A stretch of 64,000 bases of DNA from CBDDKZ01 sp965230415 (lineage in GTDB: Bacteria > Bacteroidota > Bacteroidia > Cytophagales > JAAEPT01). Position 1 is the stretch's first letter; every line of letters starts with the position of its first letter. Location: the NCBI GenBank assembly GCA_965230415.1, contig CBDDKZ010000003.1, forward strand, positions 434,001 through 498,000. Reading direction: 5' to 3'. Positions 53,646-62,735 of this stretch are shown piece after piece. A program made the translations under genes and the position numbers. The notes under the pieces were generated by a model. That model did no database searches. It was not told the origin of the DNA and saw only the letters and a list, made by a program, of their open reading frames with translations.

Positions 53646-54449
53646 TTATATAAGCAATAGCGCCTTTTTTAAGACTTTGTGGCTGTAGTTGTGTCCCCTA
53701 TTAGGGACAATGAAAAGTTGAGTTTCCTGGTTTTTGATTTTGGACATCATTTTTCTGACTGTTTCCACGGAAGTGAAATCATCATTTTCCGCATGAATAA
53801 ATAATGTCTTATTTTTATTCTCTTCGATACTCTTGAGGTTATCAAAAACCGGTTCTCGGCATAATTGCAAAGAAATATGGTGGCCACTTTTTTTGGTGTA
53901 ATACTTTTCCAGGTTTGACTGCATCAGGTTGAGGTTCGAAATGGTTCCTTCGCAAATGAGTTTTTCTATTTGCTTGTTTTTGGTCAGTTCGATAGCCAGT
54001 ATGCTTCCCAGGGAGTGTCCCCAGATGATGATCTTTTTGCCCGGATATTTTTGTGTGACATAATTGAAGGCCTGCTCTCCCGCATAGATGAGGTCGTGGA
54101 TACTGTTGGGGCCTGTTGATTTACCATATCCCGGATAATCAATAGCCAGCAAACCATGGTGCTTATCAAGCATTCTGAGTTTGGATTGCAAGCCCTTCGA
54201 CCATAAACTTTCACCGTTTCCGTGAAAATAAATAATGATGGACTTGTCTTTAGGAGTAATGTTTTCAAAAGCAGCTATGGCAAACAATGAATCCTTCAAA
54301 ACAAATGATTCACTAAAATGATGTTGACTTGAATGCCCATCATATTTGAATCTATTTACCAGGTCATTACCCGAAAAACAACTTTTTTGGGCTTTTGAAG
54401 ATATGGTATATACTAATAACGTAGAAAGAATGAAAAAGAGCTGCTTCAT
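53646..54449 (-). CDS. Exported alpha/beta hydrolase
   Basis: A 267-residue protein with a signal peptide (TLLVYTISSKAQ). The hydrolase core shows IYFHGNGESLWSKGLQSKLR (oxyanion His-Gly), the nucleophile elbow IIWGHSLGSILAIEL with Ser, the Asp in IHAENDDFTSVE and the His in VPNRGHNYSHKV. It resembles the BEM46/YfhR-type serine aminopeptidase group. It is monocistronic and converges with the cold-shock gene 36 bases away. The substrate is unknown. Confidence 0.85.
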   Translation of the reverse strand: MKQLFFILSTLLVYTISSKAQKSCFSGNDLVNRFKYDGHSSQHHFSESFVLKDSLFAIAAFENITPKDKSIIIYFHGNGESLWSKGLQSKLRMLDKHHGLLAIDYPGYGKSTGPNSIHDLIYAGEQAFNYVTQKYPGKKIIIWGHSLGSILAIELTKNKQIEKLICEGTISNLNLMQSNLEKYYTKKSGHHISLQLCREPVFDNLKSIEENKNKTLFIHAENDDFTSVETVRKMMSKIKNQETQLFIVPNRGHNYSHKVLKKALLLI

Positions 54450-54702
54450 AGCTGTTTAATTTAAAACCACAGATTCTTTATGCTTATCAACAAAATGATT
54501 GGAATACATCGAAAGGCATGGTCTTCAACACCATTTTGTCGAGGTAGTCGGTAGTAGATCATTTAGTGATATTCCGTATTTCATAAACGATAATAATTCC
54601 ATTCAGTTGCATGTTATGGTCAATAAAAATAAATGTTAACTATATTTTACATTAAGTAATAAATAATTAACTTTAAGTTGTACTAAATTTGTTCACTTGC
54701 TT

Positions 54703-55149
54703 ATGACAATTCAGGAAAAACGCCCAATCATATTTCTAGTAATCGATTGTTTTACATTTGCTGTATATTACATGTTATTGTTGTCCAATTATGCTCATTT
54801 AGTTGAGATAATGGGAGAGTTGCCGTTTTGGGGAGCTTCATTGTTATTAATAGCTCCTGTGATGATCATTTTACGCGTAGCCTTATACTTAGTGTTTAGT
54901 ATGTTTAATACCTTGGCGACGAAGAAAAAAGAAGAAAAATTTCTCAATGATGAATTTGGTCGGTTAATAAAACTGCAATCATCTAGAAACTTTGGTAATG
55001 CCTTTATGGCTTGCTTCGTAATGATTATGGCTTTGCTAACGACGGGAATATCGGTAGGGACTATGTTTCAGTTGCTTTTTTTCTCCATATTGATTGCTTT
55101 TGTAGTGCAGAATCTGTCAACGCTTTATTACACCAGAAAAGGACTTTAA
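54703..55149 (+). CDS. Four-helix membrane protein paired with an XRE regulator
   Basis: A 148-residue protein from ATG 54703 (MTIQEKRPIIFLVIDCFTFA). Four transmembrane helices have a central cytoplasmic loop (NTLATKKKEEKFLNDEFGRL, IKLQSSRNFGNAF). The gene is followed one base later by a 73-residue XRE regulator. Such membrane-protein/XRE pairs are widespread in Firmicutes and Bacteroidota, where the membrane partner is thought to influence the repressor. A close paralogue at 62066-62512 has the same length and motifs but no regulator. The sequence TAAATTTG (54684-54691) just upstream matches the Bacteroidota -7 consensus TAnnTTTG. Confidence 0.75.
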   Translation: MTIQEKRPIIFLVIDCFTFAVYYMLLLSNYAHLVEIMGELPFWGASLLLIAPVMIILRVALYLVFSMFNTLATKKKEEKFLNDEFGRLIKLQSSRNFGNAFMACFVMIMALLTTGISVGTMFQLLFFSILIAFVVQNLSTLYYTRKGL

Positions 55150-55150
55150 A

Positions 55151-55372
55151 ATGAAAGAAGTACCTATTACAAACGCTATTAAGATGTTACGCTTTCTTAG
55201 TAATGAAATGACACAGCAAGATTTGGCCGAAAAAGTAGGAGTGACCAGGCAAACGATCATGGCGATTGAGAAAGGTAAATATTCACCGACACTTGAGTTG
55301 GCTTTCAAAATTGCAGAAGTATTTGATAAGCCACTGGAAGAGGTGTTTAGTTACAAAGGTAAGCAATCGTGA
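55151..55372 (+). CDS. Small XRE-family transcriptional regulator (YozG-like)
   Basis: A 73-residue protein consisting of a single Cro/C1-type HTH (MTQQDLAEKVGVTRQTIMAI, EKGKYSPTLELAFKIAEVF) and a short tail DKPLEEVFSY, exactly the layout of the YozG/YgzD regulators. It starts one base after the stop of the membrane partner gene, so the two are translationally coupled. It probably represses its own operon. Targets elsewhere, including the orphan paralogue at 62.5 kb, are possible. Confidence 0.88.
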   Translation: MKEVPITNAIKMLRFLSNEMTQQDLAEKVGVTRQTIMAIEKGKYSPTLELAFKIAEVFDKPLEEVFSYKGKQS

Positions 55373-55665
55373 AAGGCGTAGTATGCCATTTGTTAAAGAT
55401 GGTTTGAGGTTTCCCTGATTACTTCACGGAAGATATACCGAAAGGTGAATGGACATGATATAGAACTATGCGGTTTTTGTACTTAATAAGCTGTTTTTTG
55501 TATTCCATTATAAATGAAAATCGCTCATTACAAGTAAATAGGTCTATTCAAGGCAAACGTGGAACTAATGGTTTTTGAAGTGTTTTACATTATTTTGTAA
55601 AATAAATTTATACTATTGGTAATTTGAGTCATTAATTCGTATTTACCTGTAAATAGTTAAGATTG

Positions 55666-56178
55666 ATGTTAATTTCTACTATAAGTACTCACTTTGGCTC
55701 CAATTTTGCAAGGTACATATTCACGTTTTCATTACTTGTGGCCTTTGCCATTATCCGTTTTGTTGTTTTACGTTACATTAAAAAACACGCCAACAGTAAT
55801 CAATTGACCAAGAGTAGGGTCATTTATGTTCGTAAGTTCACAAGTATGCTACTTTCGTTTTTGTTTTTGCTTGTAGTCGGCTTTGTTTGGGAAGTGTCGT
55901 TAAAGGGGATATCAATTTACCTGGCTTCTATATTTACGGTGGTGGGAGTGGCCTTATTTGCCACCTGGTCTATTCTGAGTAATGTTACAGCCTCACTCAT
56001 ATTGTTTTTCTTTTATCCCTATCGTATCGGAGAGCATATTCGCATTCAGGATGGTGATAATTCCATTGAAGGCGAAATACGCGACATTACATTGTTTTAC
56101 ATGAAAATTAAGGTGGGGGAAGAGGTGTTTACCTATCCTAATAATTTGGTGATACAAAAACCTATAAAGAGGTTATAA
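55666..56178 (+). CDS. Small MscS-type mechanosensitive channel
   Basis: A 170-residue protein from ATG 55666. Two N-terminal helices precede the pore helix and beta domain: ISIYLASIFTVVGVALFATW, then SILSNVTASLILFFFYPYRI, followed by GEHIRIQDGDNSIEGEIRDI and FTYPNNLVIQKPIKRL. The pore-to-beta transition (SNVTAS, Y-R-I-G-E) is conserved. The C-terminal domain of larger MscS channels is missing, as in the short YbdG/YnaI-like variants of Bacteroidota. It would open under membrane tension to release solutes. Confidence 0.85.
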   Translation: MLISTISTHFGSNFARYIFTFSLLVAFAIIRFVVLRYIKKHANSNQLTKSRVIYVRKFTSMLLSFLFLLVVGFVWEVSLKGISIYLASIFTVVGVALFATWSILSNVTASLILFFFYPYRIGEHIRIQDGDNSIEGEIRDITLFYMKIKVGEEVFTYPNNLVIQKPIKRL

Positions 56179-56277
56179 TACAAGGGTTTCAGCCTAAGTA
56201 TAGGTGGAGGGAAGTTAGCGGTAAGCCGAAGTTTTTAGTTGTGGCATATTCGGATTCATAATCAACTGCCTGTAGCT

Positions 56278-56300
56278 TTTTTGCAAGCTAATTGCAAAAA
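56278..56300 (+). terminator. Hairpin after the MscS gene
   Basis: TTTTTGCAA (56278-56286) pairs with TTGCAAAAA (56292-56300) around a 5-base loop. A GC-poor stem with a T-rich stretch shortly after makes it a possible terminator. Confidence 0.45.
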
Positions 56301-56479
56301 GATCTTGCTTTTTGTATTTTAGTCACCTAATTTTATCATTGTTTATAATTAGTCTAAATAAAAATCATTGTGTGTATTTTATTTTGTGAAGCAGTGTTTG
56401 CAAAAAAAGCACACATTTGCACTACCAAATATATGTTAACTAAAAGGCTTATTCGAAATAAGTCTGTTCATTATTTTCT

Positions 56480-58750
56480 ATGAAACTTTTATTAAGCTAC
56501 GTGATTACTTTATTCTCACAGGAAAACGTGTACAGGTCATTATTTCTGTCGTTTATCCTAATTGCTTCCACATCATTATTAATTGGTCAAAACGTGAAAG
56601 GTACTGTTTCAGATGAAGAGGGGCGGCCTGTTCCCAGCGCCGAAATCATTAACCTGCACAATGGGCATCATACCCATACCGATGCAAAGGGACAGTTTGA
56701 AACAGATCATGTGCACATAGGTGATTCGATCAAAGCAGTGAGTATCGGTTTTAAGACACAGTACGTAATTATAAAATCGTACGATGAGGTATTGAATATC
56801 GTCATGTCCGTTGATAATATTACACTGGGTACCGTGGTAATTCCTCAGGACGATTATTCATTAAATTATATAGCTACCGTGGATATGCAGATGAACCCGG
56901 TAAATTCTTCACAAGAAGTTTTGCAGCAGGTTCCCGGATTGATGATCGGGCAACATGCAGGAGGGGGCAAGGCTGAACAACTTTTTTTGCGGGGCTTTGA
57001 CATAGATCATGGTACAGATGTACGTATAGACGTGGATGGTATGCCCGTCAACATGGTGTCACATGCCCATGGTCAGGGTTATGCAGACCTTCATTTTGTA
57101 ATTCCGGAAGTGATTAAAGATATAGATTTTGGAAAAGGGACTTATTATGCAGATAAAGGTGATTTTACCACAGCAGGATATGTGAGCCTGCGCACCAAAG
57201 AATCGCTGAAGACTAATCAAATTAGTGTGGAGGCCGGGCAATTTGATAGCTATCGACTTTTAGGCATGTTTGATATCATCAATAATACCAAAAGCCAATG
57301 TTACCTGGCGTCGGAGTATCAAATGACCAACGGTCCTTTTGATAGTCCTCAAAATTTTAGTCGTTTAAATATATTTGGTAAGTATACCACGCAACTGTCC
57401 GCATCCGAACGTCTTGCAGTGAGTGTGTCTCATTTTACCAGTGAATGGGACGCTTCGGGTCAAATACCGGAACGCTCCGTAAAATCAGGAGCTATTTCAA
57501 GGTTTGGTGCCATTGATGATACGGAAGGAGGCCAGACGAGCCGAAGTAATTTGAATTTCGAATATGTGAAAGAAATTTCCGAAAAAGCATTTATCAGTAA
57601 TCAGGTATACTTCAACCTATACGATTTCGACCTTTTTTCCAACTTTACATTTTTCCTGGAAGATTCGGTGAATGGTGACCAGATTCAACAATATGAGGAG
57701 CGAAAACTATTTGGCATCAACAGTACTTATAATCACTTTTTTGTCTGGGACAATGCTTCTGCCAAATGGCGTACCGGTATTTCTTTGCGTAACGACCGCA
57801 GTAGAGACAATCAATTGGCTCATACCCTAAACAGGGACGAGGTCGTTGAACAATACATGTTTGGCGATATTCATCAAAACAATGCGGCAGTATTTACCGA
57901 CTTAAACATCATTAAAGGGAAATGGGCAGTTAATCCGGCACTTCGCTTAGACTTATTCAGTTTTAGCTATAAAGACAATTTGCAAGCGACTTACAACAAT
58001 CAGTCCGAACAGGAATTAATTTTGAGTCCTAAATTGAATATTCTTTACAATCTCAATTCCAAAACGCAGTTTTATTTAAAGACCGGCAAAGGTTTTCATT
58101 CCAATGATTCGCGTGTAGTTGTTGCCCAAGGTGGAGCGCAAATATTACCCGCATCTTATGGTGCCGATTTGGGTTTAGCCTTAAAGCCTTCTGGGAAGTT
58201 ATTGCTCAATGCGGCATTTTGGTACCTCTATTTGGAACAGGAGTTTGTGTATGTGGGCGATGCCGGTGTAGTGGAGCCAAGCGGAAGAACCAGGCGTTTT
58301 GGTGTAGATCTGGACCTGCGTTACCAACCACTTGAATGGTTTTATGCCGATGCCGATTTTACGTATGCCAATGCCGGTGCTTTAGATGAGCCGGACGGGG
58401 AAGATTACATTCCTCTGGCGCCTATATTTACATTCACCGGAGGATTGCACGTGAAACATAAATCGGGTTTACATGCCGGGCTACGCTGGAGGTTCATGCA
58501 CGACAGGCCGGCCAATGAGGATAATTCGATTACAGCCGAAGGTTATACTGTTTTTGACTTAAATGTGGGCTATAAACGTAACAATATCCGTTATGGCATT
58601 CAGGTGCTCAATTTATTAAATACGGAATGGAACGAAACACAATTTGCTACTGAATCGCGTCTGGCCACGGAGTCGGAGTCTGTGGAAGAAATTCACTTTA
58701 CCCCGGGAACACCATTGGCGATCAAAGGACGCGTGGATTTTTTCTTTTAG
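56480..58750 (+). CDS. TonB-dependent receptor with carboxypeptidase-like N-domain
   Basis: A 756-residue protein. After a signal sequence (IASTSLLIGQN) comes a CarboxypepD_reg-like domain (VKGTVSDEEGRPVPSAEIIN, with the His-rich NLHNGHHTHTD). The plug is VPGLMIGQHAGGGKAEQLFL with RGFDIDHGTDVRIDVDGMPV and the striking VNMVSHAHGQGYADLHFVIP segment. A 22-strand barrel ends IKGRVDFFF. It imports a specific ligand across the outer membrane; the His/Asp-rich plug hints at a metal or metal complex, but that is inference. It is not linked to a SusD gene. Confidence 0.9.
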   Translation: MKLLLSYVITLFSQENVYRSLFLSFILIASTSLLIGQNVKGTVSDEEGRPVPSAEIINLHNGHHTHTDAKGQFETDHVHIGDSIKAVSIGFKTQYVIIKSYDEVLNIVMSVDNITLGTVVIPQDDYSLNYIATVDMQMNPVNSSQEVLQQVPGLMIGQHAGGGKAEQLFLRGFDIDHGTDVRIDVDGMPVNMVSHAHGQGYADLHFVIPEVIKDIDFGKGTYYADKGDFTTAGYVSLRTKESLKTNQISVEAGQFDSYRLLGMFDIINNTKSQCYLASEYQMTNGPFDSPQNFSRLNIFGKYTTQLSASERLAVSVSHFTSEWDASGQIPERSVKSGAISRFGAIDDTEGGQTSRSNLNFEYVKEISEKAFISNQVYFNLYDFDLFSNFTFFLEDSVNGDQIQQYEERKLFGINSTYNHFFVWDNASAKWRTGISLRNDRSRDNQLAHTLNRDEVVEQYMFGDIHQNNAAVFTDLNIIKGKWAVNPALRLDLFSFSYKDNLQATYNNQSEQELILSPKLNILYNLNSKTQFYLKTGKGFHSNDSRVVVAQGGAQILPASYGADLGLALKPSGKLLLNAAFWYLYLEQEFVYVGDAGVVEPSGRTRRFGVDLDLRYQPLEWFYADADFTYANAGALDEPDGEDYIPLAPIFTFTGGLHVKHKSGLHAGLRWRFMHDRPANEDNSITAEGYTVFDLNVGYKRNNIRYGIQVLNLLNTEWNETQFATESRLATESESVEEIHFTPGTPLAIKGRVDFFF

Positions 58751-59119
58751 TCCGTACATTTTAGAGTTAAATGGTGGTTTTAATAGGCAAGGAGTAGTTT
58801 TTGATTTGGGGTATATCCTCCTTGGAACATTGAAGTAGGTAGTGTCATAAGATTTGGGAAAATCATGATACTACTTTAATGTGCCTTTTCTTTTTTTTCA
58901 GGCTGTAAATTTCAATTTATTCAGGGTGCTGATAGGAGAAATGTATGGAATATGACAATCGTCATAGTTGATGTCCATTCAGTGTATTATTTTGAATTAT
59001 TCTAAATAGATTAAGGTAAGAACAAACCTTAAGCGTTCTTGATGAAGTATTGGAGATCGTCGTTATTGGTGTTACTTCTTCAATCAAGGCTGGAATACTT
59101 ATACAAAAACTAAAAAAAT
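58751..59119. other. Intergenic region upstream of the cupin gene
   Basis: 370 bases without a gene. A 7-bp inverted repeat TTAAGGT/ACCTTAA (59011-59032) lies about 90 bases before the cupin start and could be an operator. Confidence 0.35.
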
Positions 59120-59470
59120 ATGGTAACAGCGTCAATAGCAGAGCATATCACATTCGACATTCCGAAACCAAAGGTGGAATTATTGTTGGAAAGTGAATTT
59201 ACCAAAGAATTACGAATCACTTTCAAAGAAGGGCAATTAATGAAAGAGCATAAAACGCCGTATCCTATTGTCATTCATGTGGTAGAGGGTGCCATTGACT
59301 TCGGAGTGAATGGAGATGTGAGCCGGTTAAGTAAAGGTCAGCTATTAACACTTCAGGGGGGTGTGTCACATGACTTAAAAGCTGTGAAAAACAGTGTTGT
59401 ACGGCTTACTTTGTCTACTGCAGATGAGTTGAAGCGGGTAGAGCATGTTACAGGTTTAACACAAAATTGA
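59120..59470 (+). CDS. Cupin-fold protein
   Basis: A 116-residue single cupin barrel. Motif 1 is reduced (LMKEHKTPYPIVIHVVEGAI with DFGVNG) and motif 2 is LLTLQGGVSHDLKAVKNS, keeping one His in each. Metal binding is possible but not assured. The family is common in Bacteroidota as AraC-type sensor-like stand-alone cupins. It is monocistronic, and its substrate is unknown. It converges with the 138-residue gene 65 bases away. Confidence 0.8.
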   Translation: MVTASIAEHITFDIPKPKVELLLESEFTKELRITFKEGQLMKEHKTPYPIVIHVVEGAIDFGVNGDVSRLSKGQLLTLQGGVSHDLKAVKNSVVRLTLSTADELKRVEHVTGLTQN

Positions 59471-59535
59471 TAGAGAGACAGGAAATAAATACAGGCGATG
59501 CCATAATGGATTCTCTCAATACCGCATATTTCGAC

Positions 59536-59952
59536 TTATGAAACCGCACGCATATGGTTGTTACGTTTATTATGTTCTACTTCGGCAAGCCCCAAATGTT
59601 CCATTAAAGGCGGAATATACATACCAAACCGCCCTTTAAATCCTTTTTTGAGGCCATACCAACCTCCTATAGGATTCTCCGGAGAACGTTCCCAGAATTC
59701 GACAGTTCCTGCCTGAGCCTCTGCTTTTTCATCTTTGCTTCCCAGGAGGATCCAGTCGCCATGGTCTTTAAGCATGTTGTACAAATCGTTGATACAACGA
59801 ATATCATAATGAAGAACTGTAGATTTTACAGTGCAAACCAGTATCTCAGAACCATTTTTATCTTCAATATGCATAGTGTACTCAGAGGTTAGGGGTGGAG
59901 TCTTCAATACCAGTGGATTGTCTTTTGTTCCTATTTGTTCTTTGTAATTCAT
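59536..59952 (-). CDS. Conserved hypothetical protein
   Basis: A 138-residue soluble protein without signal peptide. The C-terminal half looks strongly conserved: GTVEFWERSPENPIGGWYGL, then KKGFKGRFGMYIPPLMEHLG and LAEVEHNKRNNHMRA. I recall this signature from a DUF family found in many bacteria, but I cannot name it with certainty. It follows the SRPBCC gene by 6 bases, so the two form an operon. Confidence 0.75.
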   Translation of the reverse strand: MNYKEQIGTKDNPLVLKTPPLTSEYTMHIEDKNGSEILVCTVKSTVLHYDIRCINDLYNMLKDHGDWILLGSKDEKAEAQAGTVEFWERSPENPIGGWYGLKKGFKGRFGMYIPPLMEHLGLAEVEHNKRNNHMRAVS

Positions 59953-59958
59953 AGTTGC

Positions 59959-60450
59959 TTATTTTGATTCCGCTTCTTTTTTTAAGTCTGTCACAAAATG
60001 TTCAAAGGAATCGTCAAACGAAGGAATTTTATGGGCAAATAAGGGGAACATAAAACCACCGATTTTTTCAGACATGGTGAAAAGCGTAGCTTTGCCCTGG
60101 GGTGTTAAGGTGTAGGTTCTGTTACCCATGGCATCGCCCCAGACCAATTTTTTATCCGGGACAAATTCTTTCACCTTTAACTTAAAAACCCTACTGGTGT
60201 CGAGCGTACTTTTTAACTTTATTTTTGCTCCGTTTTCAATTTGTCCTTCAATAGAAACTATCGTTGAATTCCATTTGGGAATGTCGGCGGCCTTAGTAAG
60301 TAAAAACCAGATAACCGATGCGTCAGCATTGATGGTCTGACTGATAGAAGTGGTACGGCTAAAAGTTTTTTTAATTGTATTGGATTTGCCATTCTGGGCA
60401 ACTGAAAATGCACTTGTCATAACGAAAATGATGATTAATAAATATCTCAT
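59959..60450 (-). CDS. SRPBCC-fold exported protein
   Basis: A 163-residue protein with a signal peptide (VMTSAFSVAQ). The rest is a polyketide-cyclase/START-like fold: SISQTINADASVIWFLLTKA with ADIPKWNSTIVSIEGQIENG in the beta core, and a C-terminal amphipathic helix DDSFEHFVTDLKKEAE. The fold binds hydrophobic ligands in a deep cavity. Most relatives are cytoplasmic, so export is a notable feature. It is co-transcribed with the 138-residue gene. Confidence 0.8.
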   Translation of the reverse strand: MRYLLIIIFVMTSAFSVAQNGKSNTIKKTFSRTTSISQTINADASVIWFLLTKAADIPKWNSTIVSIEGQIENGAKIKLKSTLDTSRVFKLKVKEFVPDKKLVWGDAMGNRTYTLTPQGKATLFTMSEKIGGFMFPLFAHKIPSFDDSFEHFVTDLKKEAESK

Positions 60451-60522
60451 TGGGTGAATTGTTCAACTTCACTGCAAATTAAAGAGAATCACAGCCAAGT
60501 TGATTTAACAAATGTTAAAAAA

Positions 60523-61107
60523 TCACTTTTTTGACTGTGTGCCACTGCGTATTCTTGAAAGACTTACCTGAGAGATTTGCAACATGGAGGCGATGTCCTT
60601 CAATGGAGCAACCTGAATAAAACGGGGAAACATGTATTCGATATACTGATAATTTCTCGTGGCATCGTTTGCAAGCAGATTCACAAATACATCTATGAGG
60701 GTAATATGTACCTGTTCGGTCAAAGAAATTCCGAATAAGGCCCAATTTTTTGATTCATTATATAACTCCATGAGCCGCTCTCTTGTAATGACCAGTGCCT
60801 GGGTGTCCTCATAAAACTGCAAAGAAAACTGAGACTCCTCCCTGTTAACAAAACTTTTGTATTCGGTAATAAACGTTTGTTCAGGTTTCATCCAAAGTGT
60901 TTGTTCCTCACCATCATTATCCAAATAATAACACCTGGTGATAGAAGAGTCTGCAAAAAAGAGGTAATCGCAGACCTCACCCGATTTTGAAATTAAGGTG
61001 TTCGCATCAAAGTTTTTCTCCTCAAATAGTGCCAATCCTTTTTCCATTTCCTCAGCAGAAAACGATGGATTGTATTTTTTTAGTTCTTCGACGATTTTTG
61101 ATCTCAT
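60523..61107 (-). CDS. Crp/Fnr-family regulator
   Basis: A 194-residue protein. The N-terminal cyclic-nucleotide-binding-type barrel (NTLISKSGEVCDYLFFADSS, YYLDNDGEEQTLWMKPEQTF) lacks the conserved cAMP-binding Arg-x-Ala loop. The dimer helix is YNESKNWALFGISLTEQVHI and the C-terminal winged HTH is APLKDIASMLQISQVSLSRI followed by RSGTQ. This is the common Bacteroidota type that senses something other than cAMP. It lies between the SRPBCC and START genes on the same strand. Confidence 0.88.
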   Translation of the reverse strand: MRSKIVEELKKYNPSFSAEEMEKGLALFEEKNFDANTLISKSGEVCDYLFFADSSITRCYYLDNDGEEQTLWMKPEQTFITEYKSFVNREESQFSLQFYEDTQALVITRERLMELYNESKNWALFGISLTEQVHITLIDVFVNLLANDATRNYQYIEYMFPRFIQVAPLKDIASMLQISQVSLSRIRSGTQSKK

Positions 61108-61272
61108 AAGTTTCTAGTTAGGTGAGTTTAAAATATATTTTTTTGGTCGTCTTAATCTCTTATTTTTTTGGGAATGATCAAATTTTTATACTTCAATTAA
61201 TTGCTCATAATTCGGCTTGAGCGAAGAACTTACAAGGTAGGTTTAAGTTTAAACTAATTAAACCTGAAGTCG

Positions 61273-61989
61273 CTATTTTTTATCTACCGTCTTGGCTGTT
61301 TTTATTGCTTCATGCTTGTGCTCACACAGTTTTTTCAGGTGTTCAAATTCGTGTGGGGCATAATATTTAACAATCATATTTATCAGCCAGGCAGGAGGGG
61401 AGCCGCCAGGGTGAAACTGAAAGGTCATTTCTGCCATGCAGGCCTCACTGTCAAGCTTGTTGAAACTCCAGTTGCCAATATCAACAGGCATTCGGATAAT
61501 GGAGTCGCGAGCTTCATAACCTTCTTTATTTATATGATGCCATTTAACTCCCATTATTTCATTATCAGCATCTTCAAAGGTGTTGTAACGAACCACCACA
61601 TCTCGGTCTTTGTACAAAAAATTACCCTTCATAAAGGAATAGAGTTCTATTTCGTTTTCTGTCTGCTTAAAGATTTCGAACCAACCAAGCGATTTGCCTT
61701 TTTTAGATACATAAACGCTGGAGTCTACAAATAACTGCATAGAGCTCGATTGCGCTAGTTGCATGGAAGCATTTATTTGACCAACAATTTTTGCTTCCTG
61801 AAATTGGGCACCAGGCACTTTTCTTTTATAAAGTTTCCAGCCATCACCCTTTTTTTTGGTCTTAATCAACTTCCATTCCCGATGAGAGCTGATTTGCTGT
61901 TGTGCAATCGATGTAGCATTGAATAGTAGCAAGATTGTTAAAAATACAATGCTTGCCCAATTTGAATAGTTGATTTTTCTGTTTTCCAT
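61273..61989 (-). CDS. Exported START-domain protein
   Basis: A 238-residue protein with a membrane or signal segment at residues 12-30 (ASIVFLTILLLFNATSIAQQ). The START lipid-binding fold follows: REWKLIKTKKKGDGWKLYKR, then GNFLYKDRDVVVRYNTFEDA, HHINKEGYEARDSIIRMPV and the C-terminal helix of GGSPPAWLINMIVKYYAPHE. It probably binds a lipid or sterol-like ligand in the periplasm. It is near an exported SRPBCC protein with a related fold. Confidence 0.82.
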   Translation of the reverse strand: MENRKINYSNWASIVFLTILLLFNATSIAQQQISSHREWKLIKTKKKGDGWKLYKRKVPGAQFQEAKIVGQINASMQLAQSSSMQLFVDSSVYVSKKGKSLGWFEIFKQTENEIELYSFMKGNFLYKDRDVVVRYNTFEDADNEIMGVKWHHINKEGYEARDSIIRMPVDIGNWSFNKLDSEACMAEMTFQFHPGGSPPAWLINMIVKYYAPHEFEHLKKLCEHKHEAIKTAKTVDKK

Positions 61990-62065
61990 AGGTGATTTGT
62001 TTTAAATGTTTAGTGGTTACTGTGCCATTTTTTAATCCAAGCTTTTGCTGCCGGCGGTATTTCTA

Positions 62066-62512
62066 TCAGCTTCCTTTTTTAGTGTAATAGTACTCAGATA
62101 CATTTTGAACTATAAATGCAGCAAAAATGGCGCAAAAAAACAGGGTGAACATTAACGAAATTGAAGCACCTGCAGCGAGCACTAGCATCGCTATCACAAA
62201 ACCAAGCGTGAATGTCGTATTGAAATTGCGTGATGCTTTGAGTCTGATGGTTTTTCCTAATTCATCAATGAGGAATTTGTCCTCTCTCTCCCTGGTGGAT
62301 ATCGTGTTGAAAATACTATAAAGCACATATAGAATAACTCGTGATACGATTATTAGAGGGATTAATAACAAAATAGAGGTACTCCAAAAAGGTAGTTCCC
62401 CGAAAGAGTTAATAAGGGCCTTGTCAAAGTATAAAATTAAGAGAAAGTAGCTTGAAAAAGTGAAGAGGTCAATAGTCAAAAATACGAGTGGTCGTTTTAC
62501 TTGTGCTGTCAT
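62066..62512 (-). CDS. Four-helix membrane protein, orphan paralogue
   Basis: A 148-residue protein from ATG 62512 (MTAQVKRPLVFLTIDLFTFS). It has the same length, membrane topology and loop motif (NTISTREREDKFLIDELGKT, IRLKASRNFNTTF) as the protein at 54703-55149 and ends YYYTKKGS where the other ends YYTRKGL. The close similarity marks a duplication. Unlike its paralogue it has no XRE gene behind it; the next gene downstream encodes the START protein. Confidence 0.75.
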   Translation of the reverse strand: MTAQVKRPLVFLTIDLFTFSSYFLLILYFDKALINSFGELPFWSTSILLLIPLIIVSRVILYVLYSIFNTISTREREDKFLIDELGKTIRLKASRNFNTTFTLGFVIAMLVLAAGASISLMFTLFFCAIFAAFIVQNVSEYYYTKKGS

Positions 62513-62735
62513 GATTTTTCTGTTTAAGTTAAATGATGTATACATAAAGTTAATAATAAATAACATTATGTAAAAAATGTTTAACATAAAATTTTCAAAA
62601 AATATTGTAAAAAACTCATTTTCAGTTGTTTGTATTTATAATTGGGTTTAGCTATGAGGCAATCTCAAGGCCAAGTGTGTGACTGAAGGTGTGTGGGGTG
62701 TATTTGGCAGGGTACAGCTATTTAAGTAGTGCCTG

